This document shows positions 17,555-24,974 of a stretch of DNA of 64,000 bases, in pieces (positions within the stretch are counted from its first letter, which is position 1; the number at the start of each line of letters is the position of its first letter). Source of the DNA: Fidelibacterota bacterium (GTDB lineage: Bacteria; Fidelibacterota; Marinisomatia; Marinisomatales; Marinisomataceae). Made by a program: the position numbers and the translations under genes. The notes beneath the pieces are model-generated. The model did not search any database, had not been told where the DNA came from, and saw only the letters and a list, made by a program, of their open reading frames with translations. The stretch lies in NCBI GenBank assembly GCA_028140795.1, contig JAOIOW010000004.1, forward strand, positions 1 through 64,000, given 5' to 3'.

Positions 17555-18286
17555 TTATTTAGATAACATTCCAGGAAGAGATACTATATTGAAATTAATT
17601 TCAATCATATCTCTAATCACCTTGTCTTTAGCAGCATCTCTTGAGGTTTGAACCTTGTTCCAAAAAGAATTTGGATTATCTAAGTGCATTTCAGAGCGAT
17701 ATTCTACACCAAAAGCACTTCTATCAAATGATAGTTTTCCTTGAGCAGTTTTAATATCTGAATCAAGATCTACAATAGCCTCAAAATTGATAGGATTAGT
17801 TTTATCTTTTATTGTCATATCTGCATTAATCAGCATTTTGTATTTACCACTTTCAAGCTTTTCAAGTATTTTGCTTGATTTAATATTCAGCTTTGCTTTC
17901 GGAAATTTTGTGACATGAAAAAAATCAGGACTTTTCAAGTGACCAATTAATCTTTCTTTTGAGCCAGCAGATAGGTCATTATTTGTCATAGAGCTCATAT
18001 CCATTACCACAGTTCCTGATATAATATTATTTTTTAATGAAATATTTCCGTTAGACATTTTTAATTCACCATCATGATTTGAAACAGCAAACTTTAACCC
18101 TCCGAGCCAAGCAATCTTGCTTCTAGCGGTGTCAAGAATAATTCTAGAATCTATATTTGTTTCATTCATTTTAAGAGCAGATATGTTTAAAGATTTTTTT
18201 AAAGGTTTGAGTTCAGGCTCTTGATTATTTAATAGCTGTCCAAACATTAAATTGCTTAATAAAATAATAAATAAAATTTTTTTCAT
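17555..18286 (-). CDS. yceI: YceI-family periplasmic lipid-binding protein
   Basis: YceI proteins are secreted lipocalin-like beta barrels that bind isoprenoid or polyprenyl lipids. 243 residues with a signal peptide (MKKILFIILLSNLMFGQ). An extra linker of about 35 residues precedes the YceI domain (from about residue 48), which shows KIAWLGGLKFAVSNHDGEL, GTVVMDMSSMTNNDL, LIGHLKSPDFFHVTKFPKAKL and FDRSAFGVEYRS. The substrate is not evident. Its start faces a 150-nt AT-rich intergenic region shared with tRNA-Ser(UGA). Confidence 0.9.
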   Translation of the reverse strand: MKKILFIILLSNLMFGQLLNNQEPELKPLKKSLNISALKMNETNIDSRIILDTARSKIAWLGGLKFAVSNHDGELKMSNGNISLKNNIISGTVVMDMSSMTNNDLSAGSKERLIGHLKSPDFFHVTKFPKAKLNIKSSKILEKLESGKYKMLINADMTIKDKTNPINFEAIVDLDSDIKTAQGKLSFDRSAFGVEYRSEMHLDNPNSFWNKVQTSRDAAKDKVIRDMIEINFNIVSLPGMLSK

Positions 18287-18435
18287 GAGTACTTTGTTTC
18301 CTTTTTAATATTTTTGAAAATATATTTCGTTGCAAAAATTAATATATTTAGTTTTTAACAACAAGTAAGCATATAATTTTACATAGTAATTATCTTTTAT
18401 TTTCATTTATAATTGATAAATTACATTGTTTTTTT

Positions 18436-18522
18436 GGAGGCATGGCAGAGCGGTTGAATGCACTGGTCTTGAAAACCAGCAAGGGTGCAAGCCCTTCAGA
18501 GGTTCGAATCCTCTTGCCTCCG
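18436..18522 (+). tRNA. tRNA-Ser (UGA)
   Basis: An 87-nt class II tRNA. The acceptor stem is GGAGGCA/TGCCTCC, the anticodon stem-loop CTGGT-CTTGAAA-ACCAG gives anticodon TGA, there is a long variable arm, and the T arm is GAGG-TTCGAAT-CCTC. The discriminator is G, with no encoded CCA. The gltX start codon begins only 2 nt after the discriminator. Confidence 0.96.
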
Positions 18523-18524
18523 CA

Positions 18525-19937
18525 ATGAAGAATCCTCGTGTAAGATTCGCACCAAGTCCTACTGGCTATTTGCATATTGGTGGTGCAAGAACAGCTTTAT
18601 TTAATTGGCTTTTTGCAAAACAGAATAAGGGTCAGTTTTTGTTACGAATTGAGGATACTGATCTAGAGCGATCCAAAACTGAATACGTCGATCAAATTAC
18701 CGATGCTTTATCTTGGCTAGGACTTAATTGGGATGAAGACATTGTACTTCAATCTAATAACAAGTCAAGACATGAAGAAATGGTAGCAAAAATGCTTGAT
18801 AATGGTACAGCTTATCGTTGTTTTCTTCAAAAAGAAGAGCTTGATAAGTTGCGATTGGCATCTGAACAAAAAAAAGAAGTTTTTCGTGTACCGCAAACGT
18901 ATAGAGATTTATCAGAAGATGAAGTCAAAGAATTGCTCAATCAAGGCAAATCATTTACTGTCAGATTAAAAGTTCCAGAAGGCGAAACAGAATTTACTGA
19001 TTTAGTGTATGGTACAATCAAGGTTCAAAACAAAGATTTAGATGACTTTATCATTGCGAGATCAGATGGATCGCCCACCTATAATTTTGTGGTAGCTATT
19101 GATGATTCAGATATGAATATTTCTCATGTTGTTCGAGGAGATGATCATTTAGCAAACACTCCAAAACAAATACTTGTATATAGAGCTTTAGGTCTAGATG
19201 AACCTATTTTTGCTCATTTACCAATGATTTTAGGTTCTGATAAAAAAAGATTGAGTAAAAGGCATGCTGCAACCAATGTACAAGAGTACAAGGATAAAGG
19301 ATTTACTGCTACTGCAATATTGAATTATTTGTCTTTATTAGGGTGGAATCCTGATTCTGATAAAGAAATTTTTAATCAAGAAGAGTTGATAGAAAGTTTT
19401 CAATTTGATCAAGTTCAAAAAAAATCAGCCGTATTTGATGAAAAAAAATTATTGTGGATCTCGCAACGACATTTAACAGATATGAGTGTCAGAGATACCA
19501 TGAATGAAATTTATAAACTAAATCCTGATTGGGGAGATGGTCTTGATTGGAATTATTTAAAAGAAATTGTAAAGCTTATTAAAGATAGATCAAAAACAAT
19601 TACAGAAATTGCTGAGATGTCAGGACTATTTTTTCAAGAATCACTTGATTACGATCAAGATTTAATATCTAAAACGTTCAATGAAGAAGCTGTTGCTATT
19701 TTAGCAGACTTTAAAAGCGCTTTGGAGGGTTGTGATACATGGAATAGATCTGAAATTGAACTTATTTTTGACAATTTAATGGCACAGCATGATGTGCAGA
19801 TTGGAAAAGTAATGAAGCCTATAAGGGTTGCGCTTACAGGTATTGCTTTTGGTCCTGGCATTTTCGATTTAATACTATTACTAGGGAAAGATATTTGTTT
19901 GAAACGTACTCGTAAGCTTTTGTCTATTTTAGACTAA
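18525..19937 (+). CDS. gltX: Glutamyl-tRNA synthetase
   Basis: Charges tRNA-Glu (and possibly tRNA-Gln if the cell uses the amidotransferase route). The 470-residue class Ia synthetase shows RFAPSPTGYLHIGGARTALFNWL (HIGH-type motif), LRIEDTDLERS, the DDHLANTPKQI loop and the KMSKS-type SDKKRLSKRH. The Cys zinc site of some GltX proteins is absent, as in many bacteria. The frame stays open back through the tRNA gene, but the homologous start is ATG 18525. No Shine-Dalgarno exists because the preceding bases are the tRNA acceptor stem. Confidence 0.96.
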   Translation: MKNPRVRFAPSPTGYLHIGGARTALFNWLFAKQNKGQFLLRIEDTDLERSKTEYVDQITDALSWLGLNWDEDIVLQSNNKSRHEEMVAKMLDNGTAYRCFLQKEELDKLRLASEQKKEVFRVPQTYRDLSEDEVKELLNQGKSFTVRLKVPEGETEFTDLVYGTIKVQNKDLDDFIIARSDGSPTYNFVVAIDDSDMNISHVVRGDDHLANTPKQILVYRALGLDEPIFAHLPMILGSDKKRLSKRHAATNVQEYKDKGFTATAILNYLSLLGWNPDSDKEIFNQEELIESFQFDQVQKKSAVFDEKKLLWISQRHLTDMSVRDTMNEIYKLNPDWGDGLDWNYLKEIVKLIKDRSKTITEIAEMSGLFFQESLDYDQDLISKTFNEEAVAILADFKSALEGCDTWNRSEIELIFDNLMAQHDVQIGKVMKPIRVALTGIAFGPGIFDLILLLGKDICLKRTRKLLSILD

Positions 19938-19996
19938 AAATTTATCAGGTTGAAGCTCTGATATTTGATTGATAACTTCTTAACTGATTTACATAT

Positions 19997-20070
19997 GCGC
20001 CCGTAGCTCAATTGGATAGAGCGTCTGGCTACGGACCAGAAGGTTGTGGGTTCAAGTCCTTCCGGGCGTA
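19997..20070 (+). tRNA. tRNA-Arg (ACG)
   Basis: A 74-nt tRNA. The acceptor stem is GCGCCCG/CGGGCGT (one G-U pair), the D arm is AGCTC...GAGC, the anticodon stem-loop TCTGG-CTACGGA-CCAGA gives anticodon ACG, and the T arm carries TTCAAGT. A34 of this tRNA is the canonical substrate of TadA, whose gene starts 3 nt downstream. CCA is not encoded. Confidence 0.96.
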
Positions 20071-20073
20071 CTA

Positions 20074-20562
20074 ATGTCTGATAACAATCTAACTCAAACC
20101 TCCCATGAAGATTGGATGAGAAAATGCTTGAGATTAGCAACAAAAGCTATGCTTGAGGATGAAGTTCCAGTTGGCGCCATTGTTGTGCATAAAGGGAAAA
20201 TTATAGGCCAGGGATACAATCAATGTAATTCGCTAAATGACGCAACAGCTCATGCTGAAATGCTGGCGATTACTGCAGCTTCAAACACTATAGGAGACTG
20301 GAGATTAAACGATTGCACCATGTATGTTACTAAAGAGCCTTGTCCAATGTGTGCTGGAGCGATAGTCAACAGTCGAATTGAATTTTTATATTTTGGCTGT
20401 TATGATGAAGATTATGGAGCTTGCGGTTCAAAGTTTGAAATTTGTGGCAATGTCAGTTTAAATACACCTGCTGTAGTTCGAGGAAATTTGCTTGCAGGTG
20501 AATCCCTTGCTTTACTTCAAGAATATTTTTTTAAAAAAAGACAGAAGAAAAAAGAATTTTAA
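20074..20562 (+). CDS. tadA: tRNA-specific adenosine deaminase TadA
   Basis: TadA converts A34 to inosine in tRNA-Arg(ACG), allowing one tRNA to read CGU, CGC and CGA. 162 residues with the deaminase zinc motif H60-A-E62 (proton shuttle Glu62) and P89-C90-P-M-C93, preceded by EVPVGAIVV. The frame is open into the tRNA gene, but ATG 20074 gives a normal-length TadA. Its substrate tRNA gene ends 3 nt before this start, so both are probably made from one transcript. No ribosome binding site is visible. It overlaps the convergent reductase gene by 4 bases. Confidence 0.95.
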   Translation: MSDNNLTQTSHEDWMRKCLRLATKAMLEDEVPVGAIVVHKGKIIGQGYNQCNSLNDATAHAEMLAITAASNTIGDWRLNDCTMYVTKEPCPMCAGAIVNSRIEFLYFGCYDEDYGACGSKFEICGNVSLNTPAVVRGNLLAGESLALLQEYFFKKRQKKKEF

Positions 20563-21305
20563 ATAATAAATGGAAAGATTGCTTTTCTGTTTTTTGGATA
20601 AGACTCAAACTTGTTATGATACCATTGATGTCCCTTAATAGCTCTTGGAACGAGATTTGCCATGGTCCAAATCATAAATGACAGTCCAGCAAGAGACCAG
20701 GTCATTATAGCAAAAGCCATCCATTCAAGAATTTCTCCGAAATAGTTTGGAAATGAGACATATCTAAACAAAAAGCCTTTAGGAATTTTGTATTCACCTG
20801 ATTTAGATCGTAATGACAATAAAATATTGTCAGATTTTATATTGATATATGCACCGATTATAAATAAGCACACACCTACAATAAAATTCCAATTTGACAT
20901 GTATTCAGCAGAATATTCCTGAATGCTACCAAAATAAGTACCATTAATGTATCCATTCATCACATTAAACAGGAATGCAAGCACTGCAATAATTAGTGGC
21001 ATTTGAGCAGGATTATTCTGTCTTAAAGGGTAAATTACACTTCTATTAAAGTAGTGAAGCGTCCACAATGATATAAAAGTAATGTTTGTTGGTGTCTTTT
21101 CTATATTTCCATTTAAAAAGAAATATAGCAAGGCAAGAGGAGAAATAATCTCCATGACTATCCATCCAAGTTTACTTGGAATCATTGGACCCCAATTGGT
21201 TTTTGAAAATTTGCCATAGGGTGCTGGAATTTTTAACAGGGTAATAAAGGTGATAAAGCCTATACCCAGCCAAATTAGAACTATTGATTCAAAATTTTGT
21301 AACAT
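20559..21305 (-). CDS. Steroid 5-alpha-reductase-like membrane protein
   Basis: An integral membrane protein of about 248 residues with six or so hydrophobic segments. The C-terminus (RYVSFPNYFGEILEWMAFAIMTWSL, then RAIKGHQWYHNKFESYPKNRKAIFPF) matches the 3-oxo-5-alpha-steroid 4-dehydrogenase C-terminal domain. That domain also occurs in bacterial reductases of enoyl lipids and in isoprenylcysteine-type methyltransferase relatives. The substrate is unknown; NADPH use is expected. I place the start at 21305 (MLQNFESIV). The longer frame begins at 21374 but would overlap the divergent SDR start by 23 bases. Confidence 0.82.
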   Translation of the reverse strand: MLQNFESIVLIWLGIGFITFITLLKIPAPYGKFSKTNWGPMIPSKLGWIVMEIISPLALLYFFLNGNIEKTPTNITFISLWTLHYFNRSVIYPLRQNNPAQMPLIIAVLAFLFNVMNGYINGTYFGSIQEYSAEYMSNWNFIVGVCLFIIGAYINIKSDNILLSLRSKSGEYKIPKGFLFRYVSFPNYFGEILEWMAFAIMTWSLAGLSFMIWTMANLVPRAIKGHQWYHNKFESYPKNRKAIFPFII

Positions 21306-21351
21306 CGATAATAATTTATGAGTAATATTTAATTCTTCAAATATCAGATAT

Positions 21352-22191
21352 ATGCAGCACAAAAATATTATCATTACAGGAGCAACAGATGGAATTGGCT
21401 TAGCAGCTGCTAAATCTATTGCTAAAAAAGGCTATCATGTTAATTTAGTTGGAAGAAATCCCGATAAAGGTAAAAAAGCTCTTGAAGCAATCATTGCACA
21501 TTCTGGCAATGAAAATTTAGACTTTTTTGAATGCGATCTTAGTTTAGTTGCTAATGTGAAAGATTTAGCAGACAGAATCAAACAAAAGCACAGCAAAATT
21601 GATGTGCTGTTAAATAATGCTGGTGGAGCAAATAAAACAAAGCAGATCACATCCGAAGGACTTGAAAAAACATTCGCCACCAATCAAATGAATTATTTTG
21701 TTCTTTCTACAGAGTTATTAAATATTCTCTCAGAATCGAATGATGGAAGAATAGTGAACGTTGCTTCCAATGCGCACATTGGCGCAGAAGTTGATTATGA
21801 GAATATCAATTCTGAAAAAAGCTTTTCTGCCTGGACTTCGTATTGTGTTTCAAAGCTGATGAATATTATGTTTACGTATCAATTGTCAGCGATGCAAGAT
21901 AGGGTTTCAGTCAATGTATTACATCCCGGTTTTGTAGATACCAATATTGCAGGTAATGAAGGAAATTTGATAAAATATATTGTAAAATTTGGAGCAAAAA
22001 TGTTTGCTAGAACTGTTGATAATGGCGCAGACTCCAGTATTTATTTGTCAACCTCTGATGAGGTGAAGGGTGTATCTGGTAAGTATTTTTTTAAATGTAG
22101 AGAAATTAAATCTTCTAGAGCTTCTTATAGTCAAGAGGATTGGAAAAAAGTTTGGGACTTGTGTGAGGATTTCAAAAAAAAGCTAATATGA
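21352..22191 (+). CDS. SDR-family oxidoreductase (retinol-dehydrogenase-like)
   Basis: A 279-residue classical short-chain dehydrogenase/reductase. The nucleotide-binding motif is ITGATDGIGLAAAKSIAKKG (TGxxxGIG), followed by an NRxx-type RN after the second strand (VGRNPDKG, suggesting NADP preference), LLNNAGG, catalytic Ser in NVASNAHIG and the YCVSK catalytic pair. The substrate is unknown; the sequence resembles retinol dehydrogenase or WW-domain oxidoreductase-like members. It overlaps the next thioesterase gene by 4 bases, which suggests a lipid-related operon. Confidence 0.9.
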   Translation: MQHKNIIITGATDGIGLAAAKSIAKKGYHVNLVGRNPDKGKKALEAIIAHSGNENLDFFECDLSLVANVKDLADRIKQKHSKIDVLLNNAGGANKTKQITSEGLEKTFATNQMNYFVLSTELLNILSESNDGRIVNVASNAHIGAEVDYENINSEKSFSAWTSYCVSKLMNIMFTYQLSAMQDRVSVNVLHPGFVDTNIAGNEGNLIKYIVKFGAKMFARTVDNGADSSIYLSTSDEVKGVSGKYFFKCREIKSSRASYSQEDWKKVWDLCEDFKKKLI

Positions 22192-22628
22192 AAAAAAAGA
22201 TTTTAACTAGAAGCGATTACGACTTTTTTACAACAGCAGAAACCAGGTGGAGGGATGTAGATACATTAGGACACATTAATCACACGGTTTACCTCAGTTT
22301 GCTTGAAACAAAACATAAAGATTTTATTGATCATATTTACGGGGAAACTACTTATGATCTGGGATTAAATAGCACCGCAGCAGGGTTACTAGCTTCCATG
22401 GATGTAACCTACATCAAGCAAGTTCATCATCCTGTTAAACTTGATATTGGATGTCGTATTACTAGGGTAGGAAGCAAAAGCTATGACGTGCACCAAGGTA
22501 TTTTTGTTGAAGGAGAGCATGACCCATCTTTTCAAACGATTCATACCTTTGTAATGTTTAACTTTGTGCAGCAGAAATCAATTCCAGTGCATCAAGTAAT
22601 AATAGACAATTTAAGGGAGTTAAAATGA
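22188..22628 (+). CDS. Hotdog-fold acyl-CoA thioesterase (4HBT family)
   Basis: 146 residues forming a single hotdog domain. FTTAETRWRDVDTLGHINHTVYLSLLETKHKDFI carries the catalytic Asp and the GHxNH-type motif of 4-hydroxybenzoyl-CoA thioesterase relatives. MDVTYIKQVHHPVKLDIGCRI is the central strand pair. It likely hydrolyses acyl-CoA esters in the cytosol; chain specificity is unknown. It overlaps the SDR upstream and yaaA downstream by 4 bases each (ATGA), so the three are translationally linked. Confidence 0.88.
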   Translation: MKKKILTRSDYDFFTTAETRWRDVDTLGHINHTVYLSLLETKHKDFIDHIYGETTYDLGLNSTAAGLLASMDVTYIKQVHHPVKLDIGCRITRVGSKSYDVHQGIFVEGEHDPSFQTIHTFVMFNFVQQKSIPVHQVIIDNLRELK

Positions 22629-23389
22629 TTACATTATTATCACCATCAAAAAAGTTAAATTTTAAACATCAAGATGCTGTTTCAGCATTTACACAATGTG
22701 ATTTTATTGAAAGCGCACAAGAGCTTGTTAACAAAGCCAAAAATTTAACATCACAAGATTTAAAAGATTTAATGAAAATTAGCGATTCACTGGCAGATTT
22801 AAATAAAGAACGTTTTAATAATTGGTCTTTGCCATTTAATCAAGATAATGCAAAACAAGCTATTTTAGCTTTTGATGGAGGGGTTTATTCAGGATTACAA
22901 GCAGAAACATTTAACCAAAATGATTTAGAGTTTGCTCAAGATCATTTGCGAATTCTTTCTGGGTTGTATGGAGTATTAAAACCTTTAGATCTAATTCAAC
23001 CATATCGACTTGAAATGGGAACAAAATTTGAAAATGCCAAAGGAAAGAATTTGTATGATTTTTGGAGCAATCAAGTGACTAGTAATCTTAATAAAAACAT
23101 TAAAAAACATGAAAATAAGACCATTATAAATTGCTCTTCAAATGAATATTTTAATGTTATCAATCAGAAAAATCTTGAAGGGAACATACTAAATACAGTA
23201 TTTAAGGAATATAGGGGTGGTGAGCTTAAATTTATTTCGTTTAATGCAAAGAAAGCTCGTGGTTTATTAGCAAAATTTGTAATTAACAATAAAATCACCA
23301 GAAATAAAGATTTAAAAGACTTTGACTTAGAAAATTACAAATTTGATTCATCTTTGTCAGATGATTCAACATTTGTTTTTACAAGATAA
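22625..23389 (+). CDS. yaaA: Peroxide stress protein YaaA (UPF0246)
   Basis: YaaA limits intracellular iron and DNA damage during peroxide stress and has a DNA-binding fold. The 254 residues begin MITLLSPSKKLNF, and contain AILAFDGGVYSGLQAETF, LRILSGLYGVLKPLDLIQPYRLEMGTKF, LYDFW and INCSSNEYFNVI, all characteristic of the family. It starts with an ATGA overlap to the thioesterase. A strong ribosome site for the next gene (GGGAGG) follows directly. Confidence 0.93.
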   Translation: MITLLSPSKKLNFKHQDAVSAFTQCDFIESAQELVNKAKNLTSQDLKDLMKISDSLADLNKERFNNWSLPFNQDNAKQAILAFDGGVYSGLQAETFNQNDLEFAQDHLRILSGLYGVLKPLDLIQPYRLEMGTKFENAKGKNLYDFWSNQVTSNLNKNIKKHENKTIINCSSNEYFNVINQKNLEGNILNTVFKEYRGGELKFISFNAKKARGLLAKFVINNKITRNKDLKDFDLENYKFDSSLSDDSTFVFTR

Positions 23390-23401
23390 AGGGAGGAAAT
23401 A

Positions 23402-24856
23402 ATGAAAAGAATATTAATATTACTTTCATTTTTAGCTATTAGTTGTCAGTCTAACTCTGGCGAAATGCCAAGACAAGTTGGCCAAGCTTCAAATGAATTA
23501 ATGGATGGATTAGAAGCAATGCATCATGTTCGTTTTGCTGAAGCAAGAGCATTGTTTTTAGAGGGTATTGAAAAAGATCCAAATTGTGCTTCATGTTATT
23601 TGAATCTAGGGTATGCTGAGCAAGATAGAGTTTTAAGAAGAGAATATCTTGAAACTGCCTTAGATTTAGCTAAAAAAGGGCATCCTGAAACAAAGTTGAT
23701 GGAAGCAGCTGTAAACTGGATTAACGGTGAAAGTGGTAGATTTGACGCTCATCCTGATTTATATAAAAAATATAAAGGTGATAAATTTCTAGCTTCAGGA
23801 GCATACAGATATCTTCAGTTCAATGATCGTATTGATGAAGGTAGAGAGTTATTATTAGAAGCAGGCGAGAGATTAAAAGCAGGTCATTTATACAATCTTT
23901 TAGCTTATTCTTACTTTTGGAATGCTGAAAGCGATGAGGAATATGATAAAGGATTACCATTTATTGAAAAATATATTGAGTTAAATCCAAATGAAGCAAA
24001 CGCATATGATTCATTAGCTGAATTTCACCTCAATAAAGGTGAGTATGACAAAGCTATAGAAAACTATCAATTAGCGTTTGAAGTTGATCCTGAATTTGAA
24101 TGGGCAACAAGAAATCTAGCATTGGCTAAATATCAAGAGAAAATGGCTAGTGATGATGCTAAAATAATGCAATGGACCAGTGAATCTGATGAAGCTAAAT
24201 CCGCATTTAATACAGGCATGTGGCAGTTCTACAATCTGGAATGGGAGAAGGCTAATGAGTCATTCTCAAATGCGATTGAAACAGATGAAAGCTTTGCTCT
24301 TGCTTATGCAATGAGAGCTAGAACACATCGTCTTATGCAAAACCAAAGCTCTGCTAATGAAGACTTAGATGTAGCTGTTAGTATGTCTTTAAATGCTTCT
24401 GTGGAAGAGAAAAAAATGATACTTACGCTATATGATGATAATCAGCTTGGCACTAATTCTTTTGATAGAGTCGTTGAAAGGTTAGTAAGAAAATATCCAG
24501 ATGGATCATTTTTGAGAATGGAATCAATTTTTGCTACAATGAGCGATATTGGACCTGACATGATCTTACGTAGAGGAAAGGAATTGTACGCAATGAATCC
24601 CAACTTTACGCCGGCGTTAAATATTATGGGTTATGCTTACATGCAAAAAGATGAGATGGACTTAGCTAAAGAAACTCTTCAAGAGCAAGTAAGAAGGCAG
24701 GCTGGAAAAGCAAATCCTTATGATTCTTTAGGAGACTATTATTTAGAGGTCAATGATAACGCTATGGCGTTAAAATACTTTGAACAATCTTCAAAGATGG
24801 GACTAAAAGCTAGCGACTCAAAAGTTGATAGCTTAAAATCTCTTTTAAGCGACTAA
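23402..24856 (+). CDS. TPR-repeat lipoprotein
   Basis: 484 residues. The signal sequence MKRILILLSFLAISC has a lipobox ending at Cys15, so the protein is probably lipid-anchored facing the periplasm or outer surface. The rest consists of tetratricopeptide-like helical repeats (for example ASCYLNLGYAEQDRVLRREYLETALDLA, NAYDSLAEFHLNKGEYDKAIENYQLAFEVDP and PYDSLGDYYLEVNDNAMALKYFEQS). These suggest a scaffold for protein complexes; partners are unknown. A strong GGGAGG ribosome site lies 6 nt before ATG. An intrinsic terminator follows the gene. Confidence 0.88.
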   Translation: MKRILILLSFLAISCQSNSGEMPRQVGQASNELMDGLEAMHHVRFAEARALFLEGIEKDPNCASCYLNLGYAEQDRVLRREYLETALDLAKKGHPETKLMEAAVNWINGESGRFDAHPDLYKKYKGDKFLASGAYRYLQFNDRIDEGRELLLEAGERLKAGHLYNLLAYSYFWNAESDEEYDKGLPFIEKYIELNPNEANAYDSLAEFHLNKGEYDKAIENYQLAFEVDPEFEWATRNLALAKYQEKMASDDAKIMQWTSESDEAKSAFNTGMWQFYNLEWEKANESFSNAIETDESFALAYAMRARTHRLMQNQSSANEDLDVAVSMSLNASVEEKKMILTLYDDNQLGTNSFDRVVERLVRKYPDGSFLRMESIFATMSDIGPDMILRRGKELYAMNPNFTPALNIMGYAYMQKDEMDLAKETLQEQVRRQAGKANPYDSLGDYYLEVNDNAMALKYFEQSSKMGLKASDSKVDSLKSLLSD

Positions 24857-24902
24857 TAAATAGATCTGAAATAAGTTTAAAATCATATTTGATTTAAAAA
24901 AG

Positions 24903-24936
24903 GAGCGTAGAGTTATTATAATTCTACGCTCTTTTA
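24903..24936 (+). terminator. Intrinsic terminator after TPR lipoprotein gene
   Basis: A 9-bp stem GAGCGTAGA/TCTACGCTC (24903-24911 with 24923-24931) closes an AT loop and is followed by a short T-run. It separates the yaaA region from the dnaX operon. Confidence 0.85.
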
Positions 24937-24974
24937 ATATGTTTGATTAAATTCTGCAAAATAAAGGAAATAAA

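Noticed and set aside
18426-18524. gltX and tadA reading frames extending through the tRNA genes
   Set aside because: The added residues come from tRNA sequence and do not match the families; internal ATGs at 18525 and 20074 give normal proteins.
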